A DNA stretch of 64,000 bases from Lacrimispora sphenoides (GCF_900105215.1 NZ_FOIP01000002.1:2170001-2234000); one strand, 5' to 3'. Positions 45,593 through 55,389 are shown, counted from the stretch's first letter. Program-made: numbers and translations. Notes: generated by a model not told the origin, from the letters alone.

Positions 45593-46270
45593 TCAATCCT
45601 TTAATTTTTTATCTAGCAGGGCAGCAGCCCTGGAAAACGGGTAACAAATCACAAAGTACAGAATGAAGATCACTCCGTATACCCAGAGGGCCGCATCAGG
45701 TACCGTGTACCTGGAGGAGTCAATGATCTGTTTTCCAACCTTAACCACCTCAATCACACCGATTAGTACAACAAGAGAAGTGGTTTTGATCATTCTCGTC
45801 AAAAGGTTCATGACCGACGGAAGCAGCCTGCGTACCGTTTGGGGAATCACAATATACCGGTACACTTGAAGCTCCGTCATTCCCAGACCAAAGCCGCTTT
45901 GATACTGATGAGCCGGTATGGATTCCAGAGCGCTTCGCACCAGATCTCCCATTTCTGCCGTCCCCCAAAAAGTGAATACAATGACCGCGGCCATTTCACC
46001 GGAAAAATTCACATTCAAATGCTTTGCAGCTCCAAAGTAAACGAGAAACAATAGAACCAGCTGAGGCATGATCCGGACTGTCTCCAGATAAATCCTTGTA
46101 AAAAACCGGACCGGCCTTTTTTTGCTGGTCATCACCATTCCTAGGAGTATTCCAAGTCCCACGGATAAAAACATGGATAAAACTGCGATCTTAAGTGATA
46201 CCAGGAGACCGCCGAACAACCGCAGAAAATTATTTCCCTCAAACAGTATTCTAATTCCCAAATTCTGCAT
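45593..46270 (-). CDS. Cysteine-type ABC permease 2
   Basis: The 225-residue membrane protein has five segments and the EAA loop around PAHQYQSGFGLGMTELQVYR. It overlaps the first permease by 20 bases and ends 4 bases before the ATPase start. Confidence 0.9.
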   Translation of the reverse strand: MQNLGIRILFEGNNFLRLFGGLLVSLKIAVLSMFLSVGLGILLGMVMTSKKRPVRFFTRIYLETVRIMPQLVLLFLVYFGAAKHLNVNFSGEMAAVIVFTFWGTAEMGDLVRSALESIPAHQYQSGFGLGMTELQVYRYIVIPQTVRRLLPSVMNLLTRMIKTTSLVVLIGVIEVVKVGKQIIDSSRYTVPDAALWVYGVIFILYFVICYPFSRAAALLDKKLKD

Positions 46271-46910
46271 AGCGGACCCTCCTTTCTATCCAGGAACAGA
46301 ATAAGGATATCGGCAGCAGGATGATTAAGTATGCTGCCACCAGCATTAAGAGGGCCTCATCTGTTTTATAATAAATTCCTATCAGATCCTTTGCCACAAA
46401 CATTAAGTCAGCCAGTGCAACCGCACTGAATACCGATGTTTCTTTTATAAGAAATATGATGTTGGCACAAAATACAGGGACCGAGGTGGTAACCGCCTGA
46501 GGAAGGATGATATACCGAAAAACCTGCTCTCTTGTAAGTCCCAGGCTGAGTCCCGATTCTGACTGGATGACCGGTACCTGTTCAATTCCCGTGCGGAATG
46601 CTTCCGCCATGTAGCTTCCTCCTAAAAATGCCAGCCCTGTGACTGCACAGCTTTCAGAGCTTAAAACAACACCGATTTTAGGAAGTCCGAAGTATAAAAA
46701 AAACAGCTGGATCAAAAGAGGCGTATTTCTGGATACCTCAATATAGCCATTCACAATACTCTTTAACACCGGTATCTTAAAAATCTTAACCAGGCTACAC
46801 AAAAGGCCAATGGCTGCTGACAGCAGGATCCCCAGAAAAGATATTCGAAGTGTCATACCTGCCGCCTCTGCATACAACGGCATATAGGCACGAATAAACT
46901 CAAAATCCAT
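46251..46910 (-). CDS. Cysteine-type ABC permease 1
   Basis: The 219-residue membrane protein has five segments, the SRNTPLLIQLFFLYFG motif and an EAA loop near QVPVIQSESGLSLGLTREQV. It is the first structural gene after the poly-Cys leader and hairpin, with an AAGGAGGGAGAAAGG-type site before the ATG. Two distinct permeases form the channel. Confidence 0.9.
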   Translation of the reverse strand: MDFEFIRAYMPLYAEAAGMTLRISFLGILLSAAIGLLCSLVKIFKIPVLKSIVNGYIEVSRNTPLLIQLFFLYFGLPKIGVVLSSESCAVTGLAFLGGSYMAEAFRTGIEQVPVIQSESGLSLGLTREQVFRYIILPQAVTTSVPVFCANIIFLIKETSVFSAVALADLMFVAKDLIGIYYKTDEALLMLVAAYLIILLPISLFCSWIERRVRYAEFGN

Positions 46911-47084
46911 GATTATTCCTTTCTCCCTCCTTTTTACTTATGTGATCCATCCATTACCTTCCTCCCTTTTTATATTATCAAAAGCAAAAGACGCTTTCGA
47001 TGATCGGATGGACGGGCTTATAGACAGCCCTTTTATCTTCACCTGCAATACAAGTTCCGATAAGTACTATATTAATAAATGCAA

Positions 47085-47118
47085 AAGGAAGCAGGTATAC
47101 GCATATACCTGCTTCCTT
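47085..47118 (-). terminator. Attenuator hairpin after poly-Cys leader peptide 2
   Basis: Perfect 15-bp arms starting AAGGAAGCAGGTATA (47085-47099, pairing with 47104-47118) with a 4-base loop. On the minus strand a short T-rich run follows. It lies 40 bases after the leader peptide stop and 174 before the permease start. Confidence 0.8.
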
Positions 47119-47158
47119 CCATTTATTATTCCCTATGTCTCAGGATAACATTTGGAAA

Positions 47159-47266
47159 TCAGATACCAAAACGCACACGTAAATAAACTGTATCTCTTCT
47201 CATGAAGCATCTACAGCAGCAACAATTCATCATAAGATTCATGTTACATACGCAGTTCGTTTTCAT
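47159..47266 (-). CDS. Poly-cysteine leader peptide 2
   Basis: A 35-residue ORF starts at ATG 47266 behind AAGGAG and contains Cys5, Cys7, then four Cys codons in a row (15-18, MMNCCCCRC) and Cys20. It lies between a consensus promoter and a 15-bp hairpin, in front of the CjaA-like transporter operon. Ribosome stalling at these codons under cysteine shortage would be expected to relieve termination. It is the second such leader in the window and differs in sequence from the first apart from CCCC. Confidence 0.85.
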   Translation of the reverse strand: MKTNCVCNMNLMMNCCCCRCFMRRDTVYLRVRFGI

Positions 47267-47308
47267 ATCGTTTTGATTTCTCCTTATACATACTAAACAT
47301 ATATGTTT

Positions 47309-47337
47309 AATATACTATTATCCTGCCTATTTGTCAA
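47309..47337 (-). promoter_or_regulatory. Sigma-A promoter of leader 2
   Basis: TTGACA (47332-47337) and TATATT (47309-47314) with a 17-base spacer on the minus strand, 42 bases before the leader ATG. Confidence 0.85.
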
Positions 47338-47358
47338 TCATTTTTTATAACCTTTCTT

Positions 47359-49302
47359 CTAAGACTGTGTTAACTGAAACTCCATAACCCGTTCTTTTAA
47401 CATCTGCATCTGACTTAAAAGTTCTTCACTGGTTGCCGCACTCTCCTCTGCTGTTGCTGAGTTGGCCTGAGTAACCATGGAAATCTTCTGCATTCCCTCT
47501 CCCAGTTCAGAGACACTGCTTGCCTGGCTCTCCAGTGATTCAGATATCCTTGACACCAGCGTATTAACGGAACTAGTTTGTTCTACGATCTTCTTAAACA
47601 CATCAGCAGTCTGCTCTGTATTCTGTTTTCCCTGTTTTACAGACTCAATGGTGCTGTGAATCAGATCAGTCGTCTGCTTCGCTGCATCCGCACTTTTGGA
47701 AGCCAGCTCCCGTACTTCGTCTGCTACCACGGAGAATCCTTTTCCTGCCTCACCGGCACGAGCTGCCTCCACCGCTGCATTAAGTGCCAGAATATTGGTC
47801 TGGAAAGCGATATCATCAATGATGTGAATGATACTCTGGATCTTTTTTGCAGAAGCGTCAATGCTCGCCATGGACTGCTGCAGCCTATGCATTTCCTCAT
47901 CTCCATGCTGAGTCTCCAAAAGCGCTGACTCTGTCATGTTCTTCATCGACAGGGAATGCTCTGCATTCTCCTGAATGTGATGAGATACCATTTCCAGAGA
48001 ATTGGTCAGGCTCTCTGTAGTCGCCGCCTGTTCCGCAGAATTTTCCGCAAGATTCTGTCCGCCCAGCGCAACCTGTGCGGAGCTGGAACGTACCTGATCC
48101 GTTGCCTGTGTAATATTCCATAGTGTATTGTTTAAAGAGTCTAAGATCTGGTCCAGGGCGGACTGGATCGGAATGAAATCACCCTGATACTGCACGGCAC
48201 TTCTTACGGTTAAATCTTTGGCCGCCACGGCATTCAGCACATTTGAGATATCCATGATATATGACCGCAATCCATGGATGGTGTTCTGCAGGGCCATAAT
48301 AAGCCGTGCACTTTCATCTTTTCCTCTCACCGGCTCAATATCTTCATCAAGTTCTCCCCTGGCCAGCCGTTCAATCCTTTGTGTTGCAGTCACAATCGGT
48401 TCGGTGATCTTCTTGGAGAATATGCGGGTAATAGCTATGGCTGCTAAAAGCAGAACCAGCCCGGCGATCACACACATGATCAGAGTATAGCTCATATTTT
48501 CTTCGATCTGTGTCAAAGGCGTGGTGACTGCAACTGACCAGCCTTCCGGCCCGGCTAAGGGAACATATCCCACCAGGCGGCGCTGTCCGTTATAATAGCT
48601 GAAACCGGTACCTGTTTTACCGGAAGTCATTTCCTTAAAAATTTTAGCGGTAGGCGCATAGGATGGATCTTTTTTTGCCAGTTCAAAATAGTCTCTTGGA
48701 TTGGATACATCGTCTTCATTCGGATGAATGACAGTCAGTCCATTCTTATCAATAACAAAGGCATATCCGTTTTCACCGATTTTGATTTTCGTCAGTTCGG
48801 CGCTGATGGCTTCATAAGGAAGAGATCCATACAATACGTTTCCGGTGCCGGCAATAGGGGCTGCTATATAAAGACTCAGCTTCTGATCTTCATTTAAAAA
48901 CGGATCGGAAATATAGACAACTCCTTTTTGGGCTTCTGTAAAAAAGTCCTGGTCTGCAATCTGGTCCCCTTTGTTATTGGTTCCCTGTGCATCCGCTACT
49001 GTTATGTAATGAAAACCTGAAGCTTCTGCCTCCTCATCCAGCAGACGTTTCTTTTCTGAATCTGATGTTCTGCCATCTGTTAAAAAGCTCTTTGATGCAG
49101 TTACTTTTAATTCATTGCGGTAAATATTTAAGACGGAATCGATCCCCTGTTGATATGCTGCTGCCAGATAAGACGAATTCTGCTTTGCCTCAGCCATGGA
49201 GCTTCGGTAATAAAGAATCGAAGAAATGGTGGTCAGGAATATGACCGTAAAGATTAGCAGCAAAGAGATAAATAGTAAAAGCTTGTTTCTTAAGTACTTC
49301 AT
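47359..49302 (-). CDS. Methyl-accepting chemotaxis protein
   Basis: The 647-residue receptor has an N-terminal membrane segment (about 8-30), an extracellular dCache-type sensor, a second segment near 275-295, a HAMP domain and a long signalling coiled coil. Its tip, [20 protein letters not shown], is the conserved CheA/CheW contact. The stimulus is not known; dCache sensors often bind amino acids. Single gene, 21 bases beyond the leader 2 promoter on the same strand. Confidence 0.92.
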   Translation of the reverse strand: MKYLRNKLLLFISLLLIFTVIFLTTISSILYYRSSMAEAKQNSSYLAAAYQQGIDSVLNIYRNELKVTASKSFLTDGRTSDSEKKRLLDEEAEASGFHYITVADAQGTNNKGDQIADQDFFTEAQKGVVYISDPFLNEDQKLSLYIAAPIAGTGNVLYGSLPYEAISAELTKIKIGENGYAFVIDKNGLTVIHPNEDDVSNPRDYFELAKKDPSYAPTAKIFKEMTSGKTGTGFSYYNGQRRLVGYVPLAGPEGWSVAVTTPLTQIEENMSYTLIMCVIAGLVLLLAAIAITRIFSKKITEPIVTATQRIERLARGELDEDIEPVRGKDESARLIMALQNTIHGLRSYIMDISNVLNAVAAKDLTVRSAVQYQGDFIPIQSALDQILDSLNNTLWNITQATDQVRSSSAQVALGGQNLAENSAEQAATTESLTNSLEMVSHHIQENAEHSLSMKNMTESALLETQHGDEEMHRLQQSMASIDASAKKIQSIIHIIDDIAFQTNILALNAAVEAARAGEAGKGFSVVADEVRELASKSADAAKQTTDLIHSTIESVKQGKQNTEQTADVFKKIVEQTSSVNTLVSRISESLESQASSVSELGEGMQKISMVTQANSATAEESAATSEELLSQMQMLKERVMEFQLTQS

Positions 49303-49539
49303 GTTTCTTGTGCCTCCTCAAAATTGCAATTTTGAAAAATCCTGAATTTTGAATCTTCTTACAGGCATTTCTCTTAAGTATATGGAAATTCAGACATAGT
49401 ATCTTTCCAACTGCAGTCTTATAAATCATCGTACTGTAATTTTTGTTTCTACGGACAACTGCTATGCCGTAGGCATTATAGCATAAATAATGGAAGCGAA
49501 CAACCATTCGCCAATGCGGGAAATCCAATGATGGAGCCA

Positions 49540-52236
49540 TTATTTATTCTCCTTCATGATGAGTACAAACAATTCAGCAATCGTTGGATCATACTTTTGT
49601 CCGGAACCATTTATAATGGCTTGCAGCGCATTTTCTTTTCCCGCTTCCCGGTTATTTTCCCGGTTTAAGATTCTCTCATACCCTTCTGCAACAGATAAAA
49701 TACGGGAAATAAGCGGGATCTCCTCGCCCTTTAAACCCTTGGGATACCCGGAACCATCCCAGCATTCATGATGTCCGTACACACCGTTGGCAAGGTCCAG
49801 AGTTTCCTGGGACAGATTCAGGATGCGGTATCCGATGGCCGGGTGCTGTCTCATCATCTCATGTTCTGCTTCCGTCAGTTGTTCATGAGTCTTTTCAAGA
49901 ATCGACTCACTCAGGGTGATCTTACCGATATCGTGGAGGTATGCTCCGTCCCGCAGTTTCTTAATTTCTGTTTCAGGGAGCTCCATTGCCATGCCGATCC
50001 TTTCGCACAGCTTGCTGACTTCTTCTGAGTGTTTTTTCTCCCATGGGCTTTTCATATGAAGAGAAGTGATAATGCCGTTAATTGCATGAATTCCAAAGTT
50101 TATGGAAGAAATGCTCTTCTCCTTATACATCTCGTTCTCTGCTGTCTCCAGGATCCGCTCAATCTTCTGCCAGTGCTTGGCCTTTGTTCCAATTCCAACC
50201 GCAACACTGCATGACACCATATTTACCTTTTCCACTGAAACCTGATCTTTTACCCTCGAAGCAATGGACTCCGCCTCTTCCCCGGACGTGCGGGGAAGCA
50301 GCATCGTAAATTCATCGCCGCCGATCCGTGCGGCAACATCCCCTTCCCGGCAGTTCTTTTTCAAGACCTGGGCGACCTTAACTATGAATTCATCTCCTGC
50401 CGTATGCCCAAAGGTATCATTGATGAGCTTTAAGCCGTTTAAATCCAGAAATATCAGGGAAACCGGCTGGTTCTGCTGCGTGTCTGCTTTCTTCATCTCC
50501 TGCTCAAAACGCCTCCGGTTTACCAATCCGGTCAGAGGATCATGATAGCTTAAAAAGCGGATCTTTTCCTCCCCCTTCTTTCGCTCGGTAATATCGGCAA
50601 AGGTTATGACATACCCAACTTGCTTACCTTCCCTTAATTGGGGCAGAGCGCGGTACTCCGCATCAAAGCAGGTACCGTCGGCCCGTCTAAGCACACCGGT
50701 TCTTTCCCCTCCATTCTTTTCAGGACTAAGAAAATCCGCAAAAAACTTCATATCGCTTCCCAGCAATTCCTCGGGCTTTGAATATCCCAGAAGGCGCAGA
50801 CAGCTTTTGTTGCAGAATGTGAATCTTCCGTTTAAATCCGTACCTAATATAGCTTCCGCCGCGGTATCCAGTATGAGCTGAAGCTGGGACTGACTCTCCC
50901 TTAATATCTCATTTGCCTTATTTAACTCCTTGGTCCGCAATTCAACAATACATTCCAGATGCTTGACCATATCAAGCAGATTATCTGCCAGGCGGTTAAA
51001 TACATTGGATATTCTTCCTATTTCATCATTCCTTACAATCTCCACTCTTTGCTCTAAATTCCCTGCAGAAATGTTCTCCGCAATGGTCAGTAAGCCATTG
51101 ATAGGCTTATAAAGCCTTCGGATGATCAAGAAGAAAATACAAATGGAAAGAGCGCCGGCAATAACAGCCAGTTCCGCCGAAACCCCGATATTCCGGTTCA
51201 GTTCTGCAGCAAAAAAACTTCCCGGAATCACAGAAATAATGACCCAGTCAAGACCTGCTTTCCGGTATTCCTGTACATTCGAATACCAGTCCGTTTCTCC
51301 CTCCATCCATGAGAATTCTGTCTTCTGGGATTTACGATACTTCTCGTAACTGCTCTTCCAGGCCGGAAGGGAAAGGTCATCGATCGTATTTCTTTTCAGT
51401 GATCCGTCACCAGCTACGGTATAATTATCCTCTCCCATGGAATTTGCAATTAAATTCCGGGAGTCTTTCTCTATAACAGACACGTAGCCCTTGAAACCGG
51501 CTCCCTCGTTTTTCAGATAATCCCCAATATCGGAAAGAAGCATATGGGTCCCTAGAATACCCTTAAGCGCTCCTTCCTCATCATATACAGGACATGAAAC
51601 AGACACTGCTAGGTCATTGACGATGAAATCTCTGTATACTGGCGAAAAAACAGGCCTCTTCTCTTTTTCAGCCGCCTGATACCATTCCTGCAGCCTGGGA
51701 TCAAAGGTGCCTGTGTTTCGTATCAACGACCCCGCTGTCATATCCTCATTTATATCACAGCGCCAGCTTTCTCCGCCAGTTTCATCATTACTTTTTATGA
51801 GTTCAAGTTCCCCCTTATTATTTCTTAGGGCCCCATAGTATTCTCCATCAACCGATGCATATGTAAAACTGTAAATCTCTTTTTCATAAGATTCTAAAAT
51901 GCCAATAAAAAAAGAGTTGCGACTCTTTTCGTTTAAAAAATCAATGGTTTTATTTTCAATCAACTTTTTCCCTAGTTCATTTGCCGTAACTGGAACTCTG
52001 AAAAATGAATTCATCTTTTCAATCACATCCTGATTCATCTTTTCAGAAATCCCGGCAGTCTCTCTGGTTATGGAAGATTGCCAATTGTTCAAAACAAGTT
52101 TTTCAATAGTCACCAGGGACAAAAGGAACAGACAGATAAATGTGACGATTGTCACATTTTGGATTGACATGCTTTTTCGTGGTCTTCGTAATCTCATCTT
52201 CCTGATCGCTTCGGTTAAACGTACCCTTTCCTGCAT
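49540..52236 (-). CDS. dCache-HAMP-PAS-GGDEF-HD-GYP signalling protein
   Basis: The 898-residue protein has a membrane segment (28-48), an extracellular dCache region to about 340, a second segment (355-372), HAMP, PAS (450-550), GGDEF (intact GGDEF at 639-643, RxxD-like site upstream not clear) and HD-GYP (HDIGK at 768, HHECWDGSGYP at 822-832). The usual VADxxD at the end of the HD-GYP metal site reads VAEGYE (849-854), so metal binding there may be altered. It would both make and break cyclic di-GMP, or only make it. Confidence 0.9.
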   Translation of the reverse strand: MQERVRLTEAIRKMRLRRPRKSMSIQNVTIVTFICLFLLSLVTIEKLVLNNWQSSITRETAGISEKMNQDVIEKMNSFFRVPVTANELGKKLIENKTIDFLNEKSRNSFFIGILESYEKEIYSFTYASVDGEYYGALRNNKGELELIKSNDETGGESWRCDINEDMTAGSLIRNTGTFDPRLQEWYQAAEKEKRPVFSPVYRDFIVNDLAVSVSCPVYDEEGALKGILGTHMLLSDIGDYLKNEGAGFKGYVSVIEKDSRNLIANSMGEDNYTVAGDGSLKRNTIDDLSLPAWKSSYEKYRKSQKTEFSWMEGETDWYSNVQEYRKAGLDWVIISVIPGSFFAAELNRNIGVSAELAVIAGALSICIFFLIIRRLYKPINGLLTIAENISAGNLEQRVEIVRNDEIGRISNVFNRLADNLLDMVKHLECIVELRTKELNKANEILRESQSQLQLILDTAAEAILGTDLNGRFTFCNKSCLRLLGYSKPEELLGSDMKFFADFLSPEKNGGERTGVLRRADGTCFDAEYRALPQLREGKQVGYVITFADITERKKGEEKIRFLSYHDPLTGLVNRRRFEQEMKKADTQQNQPVSLIFLDLNGLKLINDTFGHTAGDEFIVKVAQVLKKNCREGDVAARIGGDEFTMLLPRTSGEEAESIASRVKDQVSVEKVNMVSCSVAVGIGTKAKHWQKIERILETAENEMYKEKSISSINFGIHAINGIITSLHMKSPWEKKHSEEVSKLCERIGMAMELPETEIKKLRDGAYLHDIGKITLSESILEKTHEQLTEAEHEMMRQHPAIGYRILNLSQETLDLANGVYGHHECWDGSGYPKGLKGEEIPLISRILSVAEGYERILNRENNREAGKENALQAIINGSGQKYDPTIAELFVLIMKENK

Positions 52237-52464
52237 GGCTCATTCCTTAATTACTTGCCGGCTGGCCCCGCATAAAATAAGTATAACTATTTCTATTGTA
52301 AAGTTCAACCTGAAAATATTTGCACGTAAACTAAGCCAAAACCCTTATAATTCATTGAAAGTGATAGGAAAAGCATCGTAAAGCAAAACATTTTTTTGTT
52401 TATTCGGTTAATAAACCATCAGCTCCGTCATATGATACTGGTAGAACAATAAAGGAGATTTCCT

Positions 52465-53370
52465 ATGATTACTGAACAGCAATATGTAATTCTATCACTA
52501 GAGCTAAATATGTTTTTTGGACGCATCATGAAAGAACATTCCTTATTCTTAGAGGCCGGCTTTACTCCTGCCAATCCTGACTTTTCCAAAGTTGCAGATC
52601 AATACAAGCAGCAGTTTGAGACTATTTTACATAATGCTGTAGTATTGGGGAATGGCATTATCAGCCCACTTGTAGCGTCCTCCGGTGAAATCGTCACGGA
52701 TTACACCCTTGGCAGCGAACAAAAAACACAATACTTCACCGGCATAGCCATCAATCAGGAGATCACAAGGCTGGAAGAAGCACTTTATGGTGAAGCCAAT
52801 CCTTTGATTACTTCTACATTGGTACAGCAGGTAAGTCAGCTAAATGCCCTCGTCAGACCTATGCTGGAAGGACTTATCGGTTTCAAAACAGGATTATTGA
52901 ATGATGTATTGTCCTGTCGTATGTTCACGGCAAACTACCCGCTGCTTATTGATCATATCTTACGTGAAGCCAAGTTGTATCATAGCCATTTAATCGCGCT
53001 GGAAAACCGGCAGAATCCAGAGGAAAACCTTAAAGAAACCGAGCTGTTCTGGGATCAGATCATGATGGAACATGCATTATTTATCCGAGGTCTGCTTGAT
53101 CCAACGGAATGCGACCTCATAAATACAGCAAATGATTTTGCTGGGGAATATAAAGATCTAATGCGAGCGGCAATGACGGCTACTGATATGACCATTGACA
53201 GCGTAACAGATACAACCTTGCAGAAAACTGAAAAGTACCGCGACTTCAAAGAAGCGGGCACAAAAGGAATCAATGAATGCAAAATACGCAGTATTATTTT
53301 GCCTTTGTTGGCGGATCATGTGCTGCGTGAATCTAACCATTATATCCGGTTGCTTCGACAATTATCTTAA
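52465..53370 (+). CDS. DUF2935 family protein
   Basis: The 301-residue protein consists of two similar helical halves, each with a FxxxIMxEHxLF pattern (FFGRIMKEHSLFLEAG near residue 18, FWDQIMMEHALFIRG near 195) and HxLRExxxY (DHILREAKLYHSHL, DHVLRESNHYIRLL). This is DUF2935, a duplicated four-helix fold whose His/Glu residues suggest metal binding. Function is not known. Single gene with a GGAGAT site and a downstream terminator. Confidence 0.85.
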   Translation: MITEQQYVILSLELNMFFGRIMKEHSLFLEAGFTPANPDFSKVADQYKQQFETILHNAVVLGNGIISPLVASSGEIVTDYTLGSEQKTQYFTGIAINQEITRLEEALYGEANPLITSTLVQQVSQLNALVRPMLEGLIGFKTGLLNDVLSCRMFTANYPLLIDHILREAKLYHSHLIALENRQNPEENLKETELFWDQIMMEHALFIRGLLDPTECDLINTANDFAGEYKDLMRAAMTATDMTIDSVTDTTLQKTEKYRDFKEAGTKGINECKIRSIILPLLADHVLRESNHYIRLLRQLS

Positions 53371-53444
53371 TATTCTTTAAAATAGATTCTACTCTATACT
53401 ACTAACATCGAAGGCGCGGTCAGCGGCCATTCTAGCATATTTTG

Positions 53445-53475
53445 TTTAGAGGCAGTGCTATGCGCTGCCTCTAAA
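53445..53475 (+). terminator. Terminator after the DUF2935 gene
   Basis: Eleven-base arms TTTAGAGGCAG and its complement with a 9-base loop, then TTATTTT on the plus strand. Confidence 0.8.
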
Positions 53476-53534
53476 TTATTTTCGTGTATAAATTCCATTA
53501 ATAATTAGAATTCACCATGTCTATTTTCCTTGTA

Positions 53535-53577
53535 CTTAACACCGACCTTGGTGTCCGCATTTGGAATTTAAGTAAAA
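53535..53577 (+). pseudogene. Duplicate remnant of the 3' end of the 55.1-kb zinc-ribbon gene
   Basis: About 43 bases match the 3' end of the gene at 55102-55356 with only a few changes (reading LNTDLGVxxWNLSK there), but no upstream part of the gene is present here. It is a leftover of a duplication or recombination next to the HD hydrolase gene. Confidence 0.75.
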
Positions 53578-53581
53578 GGGG

Positions 53582-54145
53582 TTACTTTACTTCATCAATC
53601 TTTTTAATGGTATCTTCAAGAACAGCTTGTCTTAAAGATTTTAAGTAATCGGAGAACGCAACCTTATCATCTGCGTAGGTTAAGTTGAGTTCAAATTCTT
53701 TCGGAATCCAAGTAGATAAGTCGGACATATTATGCTGAATCAATGCTTCAAGGCCATCAATGGCTTTATAAATTTGAGCTTCAACTGTTTTACGCTCTGC
53801 CATTTCCTCATAAAGTTCCCGCATTTCTATTTCATATTCCTTCGGTAAGGAACGAACCCAGTTATATAGCAGATTTTTTTCGGTCTGCTCATGGGCCTGG
53901 TTCTTTTCAAAAGTAGGTATATCTCCAGTAAAGCATTCTCCTAAGTCGTGAATAATGCACATTCTGATAACCTTATCCATGTCAGCTTCAGGGAACTCAT
54001 CCCTCATAAAAAAAGCCATCAAGGTCATCATCCAACTATGTTCCGCAACACTCTCGTGTCTGCCATTGGAAGTATAGCAATGGCGAGTTGTATCTTTCAG
54101 CTTTTCAGCGACCAATAATGCATCCAATAATTTTCTTGCTTCCAT
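53582..54145 (-). CDS. HD-domain hydrolase (YfbR-like 5'-nucleotidase)
   Basis: The 187-residue protein carries HD-fold metal ligands in RHESVAEHSWMM (His near 33 and 36), IIHDLGECFTGD (HD near residue 71) and a later Asp in AIDGLEALIQH. This resembles YfbR/HDDC2 enzymes that dephosphorylate deoxynucleoside monophosphates. It is a single gene behind the shared promoter module at 54182-54210. Confidence 0.82.
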   Translation of the reverse strand: MEARKLLDALLVAEKLKDTTRHCYTSNGRHESVAEHSWMMTLMAFFMRDEFPEADMDKVIRMCIIHDLGECFTGDIPTFEKNQAHEQTEKNLLYNWVRSLPKEYEIEMRELYEEMAERKTVEAQIYKAIDGLEALIQHNMSDLSTWIPKEFELNLTYADDKVAFSDYLKSLRQAVLEDTIKKIDEVK

Positions 54146-54181
54146 ATTCTTTCCTCCCTATAAATTCTCATTTTGTAAATA

Positions 54182-54210
54182 AGGATACACCAATCGCTAC
54201 TAACTATCAA
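54182..54210 (-). promoter_or_regulatory. Shared promoter module, copy A (HD hydrolase)
   Basis: TTGATA (54205-54210) and TATCCT (54182-54187) with a 17-base spacer beginning GTTAGTAG and ending TTGGTG. Related copies precede msrA, a GNAT gene and the MBL hydrolase gene. Confidence 0.65.
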
Positions 54211-54287
54211 TACAAATTATCAGCTCAACCTACTATCATTTTTAAATAACCTGCTATATACTAAAGTAAAAAGTTTGGAGGTTTCCT

Positions 54288-54389
54288 ATGATTTCTTATT
54301 TTTTACTATTAGTACCGCTACTTGAAATATTTAAGTATGTTGTATATGTCATGGTTTTCCTATGCTGCATCAAGTATTTAAAAAAATGA
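54288..54389 (+). CDS. Small hydrophobic membrane peptide
   Basis: A 33-residue ORF starts 6 bases after a perfect GGAGG. Residues 3-29 form one hydrophobic stretch (FLLLVPLLEIF, then VVYVMVFLCCI) and the end is KYLKK, giving a single-span peptide with a positive tail. This form is seen in type I toxins and in small regulatory membrane peptides. A promoter and hairpin that could make a short RNA lie 160 bases downstream. I do not recognise a named family. Confidence 0.55.
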   Translation: MISYFLLLVPLLEIFKYVVYVMVFLCCIKYLKK

Positions 54390-54549
54390 TATCATTCCTT
54401 TCTCACTCCGGCCTCGTTACTGTCAGTCGGGCGTTAGATAGAAATTTTCACTTAATTAAGCAATGAATTTTATACACATTAATCATATTGCTTAATAAGT
54501 TAATATTTTTTTATGAATAAAGTTAATATACTGTAATTCGTTAAAGTGG

Positions 54550-54614
54550 TATAATGTATATAGCTCTTTTTTAGAGTGCCACCTACTCCCCAACCTGCGT
54601 GGCACTCCTTTTTA
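54550..54614 (+). ncRNA. Possible short RNA: promoter box plus terminator hairpin
   Basis: TATAAT (54550-54555) is followed after 18 bases by a hairpin with 9-bp arms GAGTGCCAC (54574-54582) and GTGGCACTC (54599-54607) and a T-run. A transcript from about 54562 to 54614 would be some 50 bases long with no ORF. A matching -35 box is weak. Confidence 0.4.
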
Positions 54615-54780
54615 TTCTGATCTTCAGGTCCTTTATCTTTTAATAATCAATATACCCTTTAAATCTCCGTTTAATTGCCTGTAAATAACAATTCATTACA
54701 TTGACCATTCTTTTATTCAAATATTTGGTATTTATACCTTAAAGAGAAAACAGGTATTAATTTAATTTCCCCTGCTTGTT

Positions 54781-54840
54781 TTTTCAATGACAGTTTTTAT
54801 TACTGCCGGCAGGATCTCCTTATCTTGCCGGCACTTCTCC
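54781..54840. other. Gene-free AT-rich stretch with a palindromic hairpin
   Basis: Between 54620 and 55080 no gene is visible. The only structure is a pair of self-palindromic TGCCGGCA boxes around 54797-54831 that form a hairpin without a clear T-run. Confidence 0.4.
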
Positions 54841-55101
54841 TCTTAATAGTAATACTCGGGAAAATACTAATTCGCTCAAAATCATACTTATGCTTTCTCA
54901 TTTACACCTATTAACCGCATATCATAAATCCCACTAGACATTCTTTCCTATGAATATATATCAAAGGCACATCATTTACATATAAATCTATCATGCTAAT
55001 ACCTCTTAAAATTTCAGATTAACTTTTTAAAAAATTTATACTTTTGTTACCCTCACTTTATATTGCTTTGTTATCATACTTGTAATATCGGAGGTTTACA
55101 A

Positions 55102-55356
55102 ATGAAAACCAAATTAACTAATTCAATAGCTAAGGGACACGTAGGCTACGGTACTGGTCCGGGCATTATCGAGCACTTTGAATATGAGTGCCCATGCGGA
55201 AAAGGCAAAATCTTAGAAGAACACAATTTCATTCCTGGTTTTGAAGAACATGTTGTTAATATTCATTGTAACGATTGTTGCAATAAATATGAACTTAACA
55301 CCGACCTTGGTGTCAGCAGTTGGAATTTAAGTAAAAAAGATTATACTTTAAGCTAA
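55102..55356 (+). CDS. Small zinc-ribbon-like hypothetical protein
   Basis: ATG 55102 has GGAGG 7 bases upstream. The 84-residue protein has two Cys pairs, ECPCGKG near residue 31 and CNDCC near 62, which suggest a zinc ribbon. The start KGHVGYGTGPGIIEHFEY resembles small phage- and mobile-region proteins. The last 14 codons are duplicated at 53535-53577. A GC-rich hairpin follows at 55372-55389. Function unknown. Confidence 0.7.
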   Translation: MKTKLTNSIAKGHVGYGTGPGIIEHFEYECPCGKGKILEEHNFIPGFEEHVVNIHCNDCCNKYELNTDLGVSSWNLSKKDYTLS

Positions 55357-55371
55357 TTTCTTATTCCATGG

Positions 55372-55389
55372 CCGAAGCTAGAGCTTCGG
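55372..55389 (+). terminator. Hairpin after the zinc-ribbon gene
   Basis: CCGAAGCT and AGCTTCGG arms separated by two bases; the T-run is poor, so termination strength is uncertain. Confidence 0.5.

Noticed and set aside
54797..54831. Terminator hairpin
   Set aside because: The TGCCGGCA arms pair, but there is no T-run and no gene directly before it.
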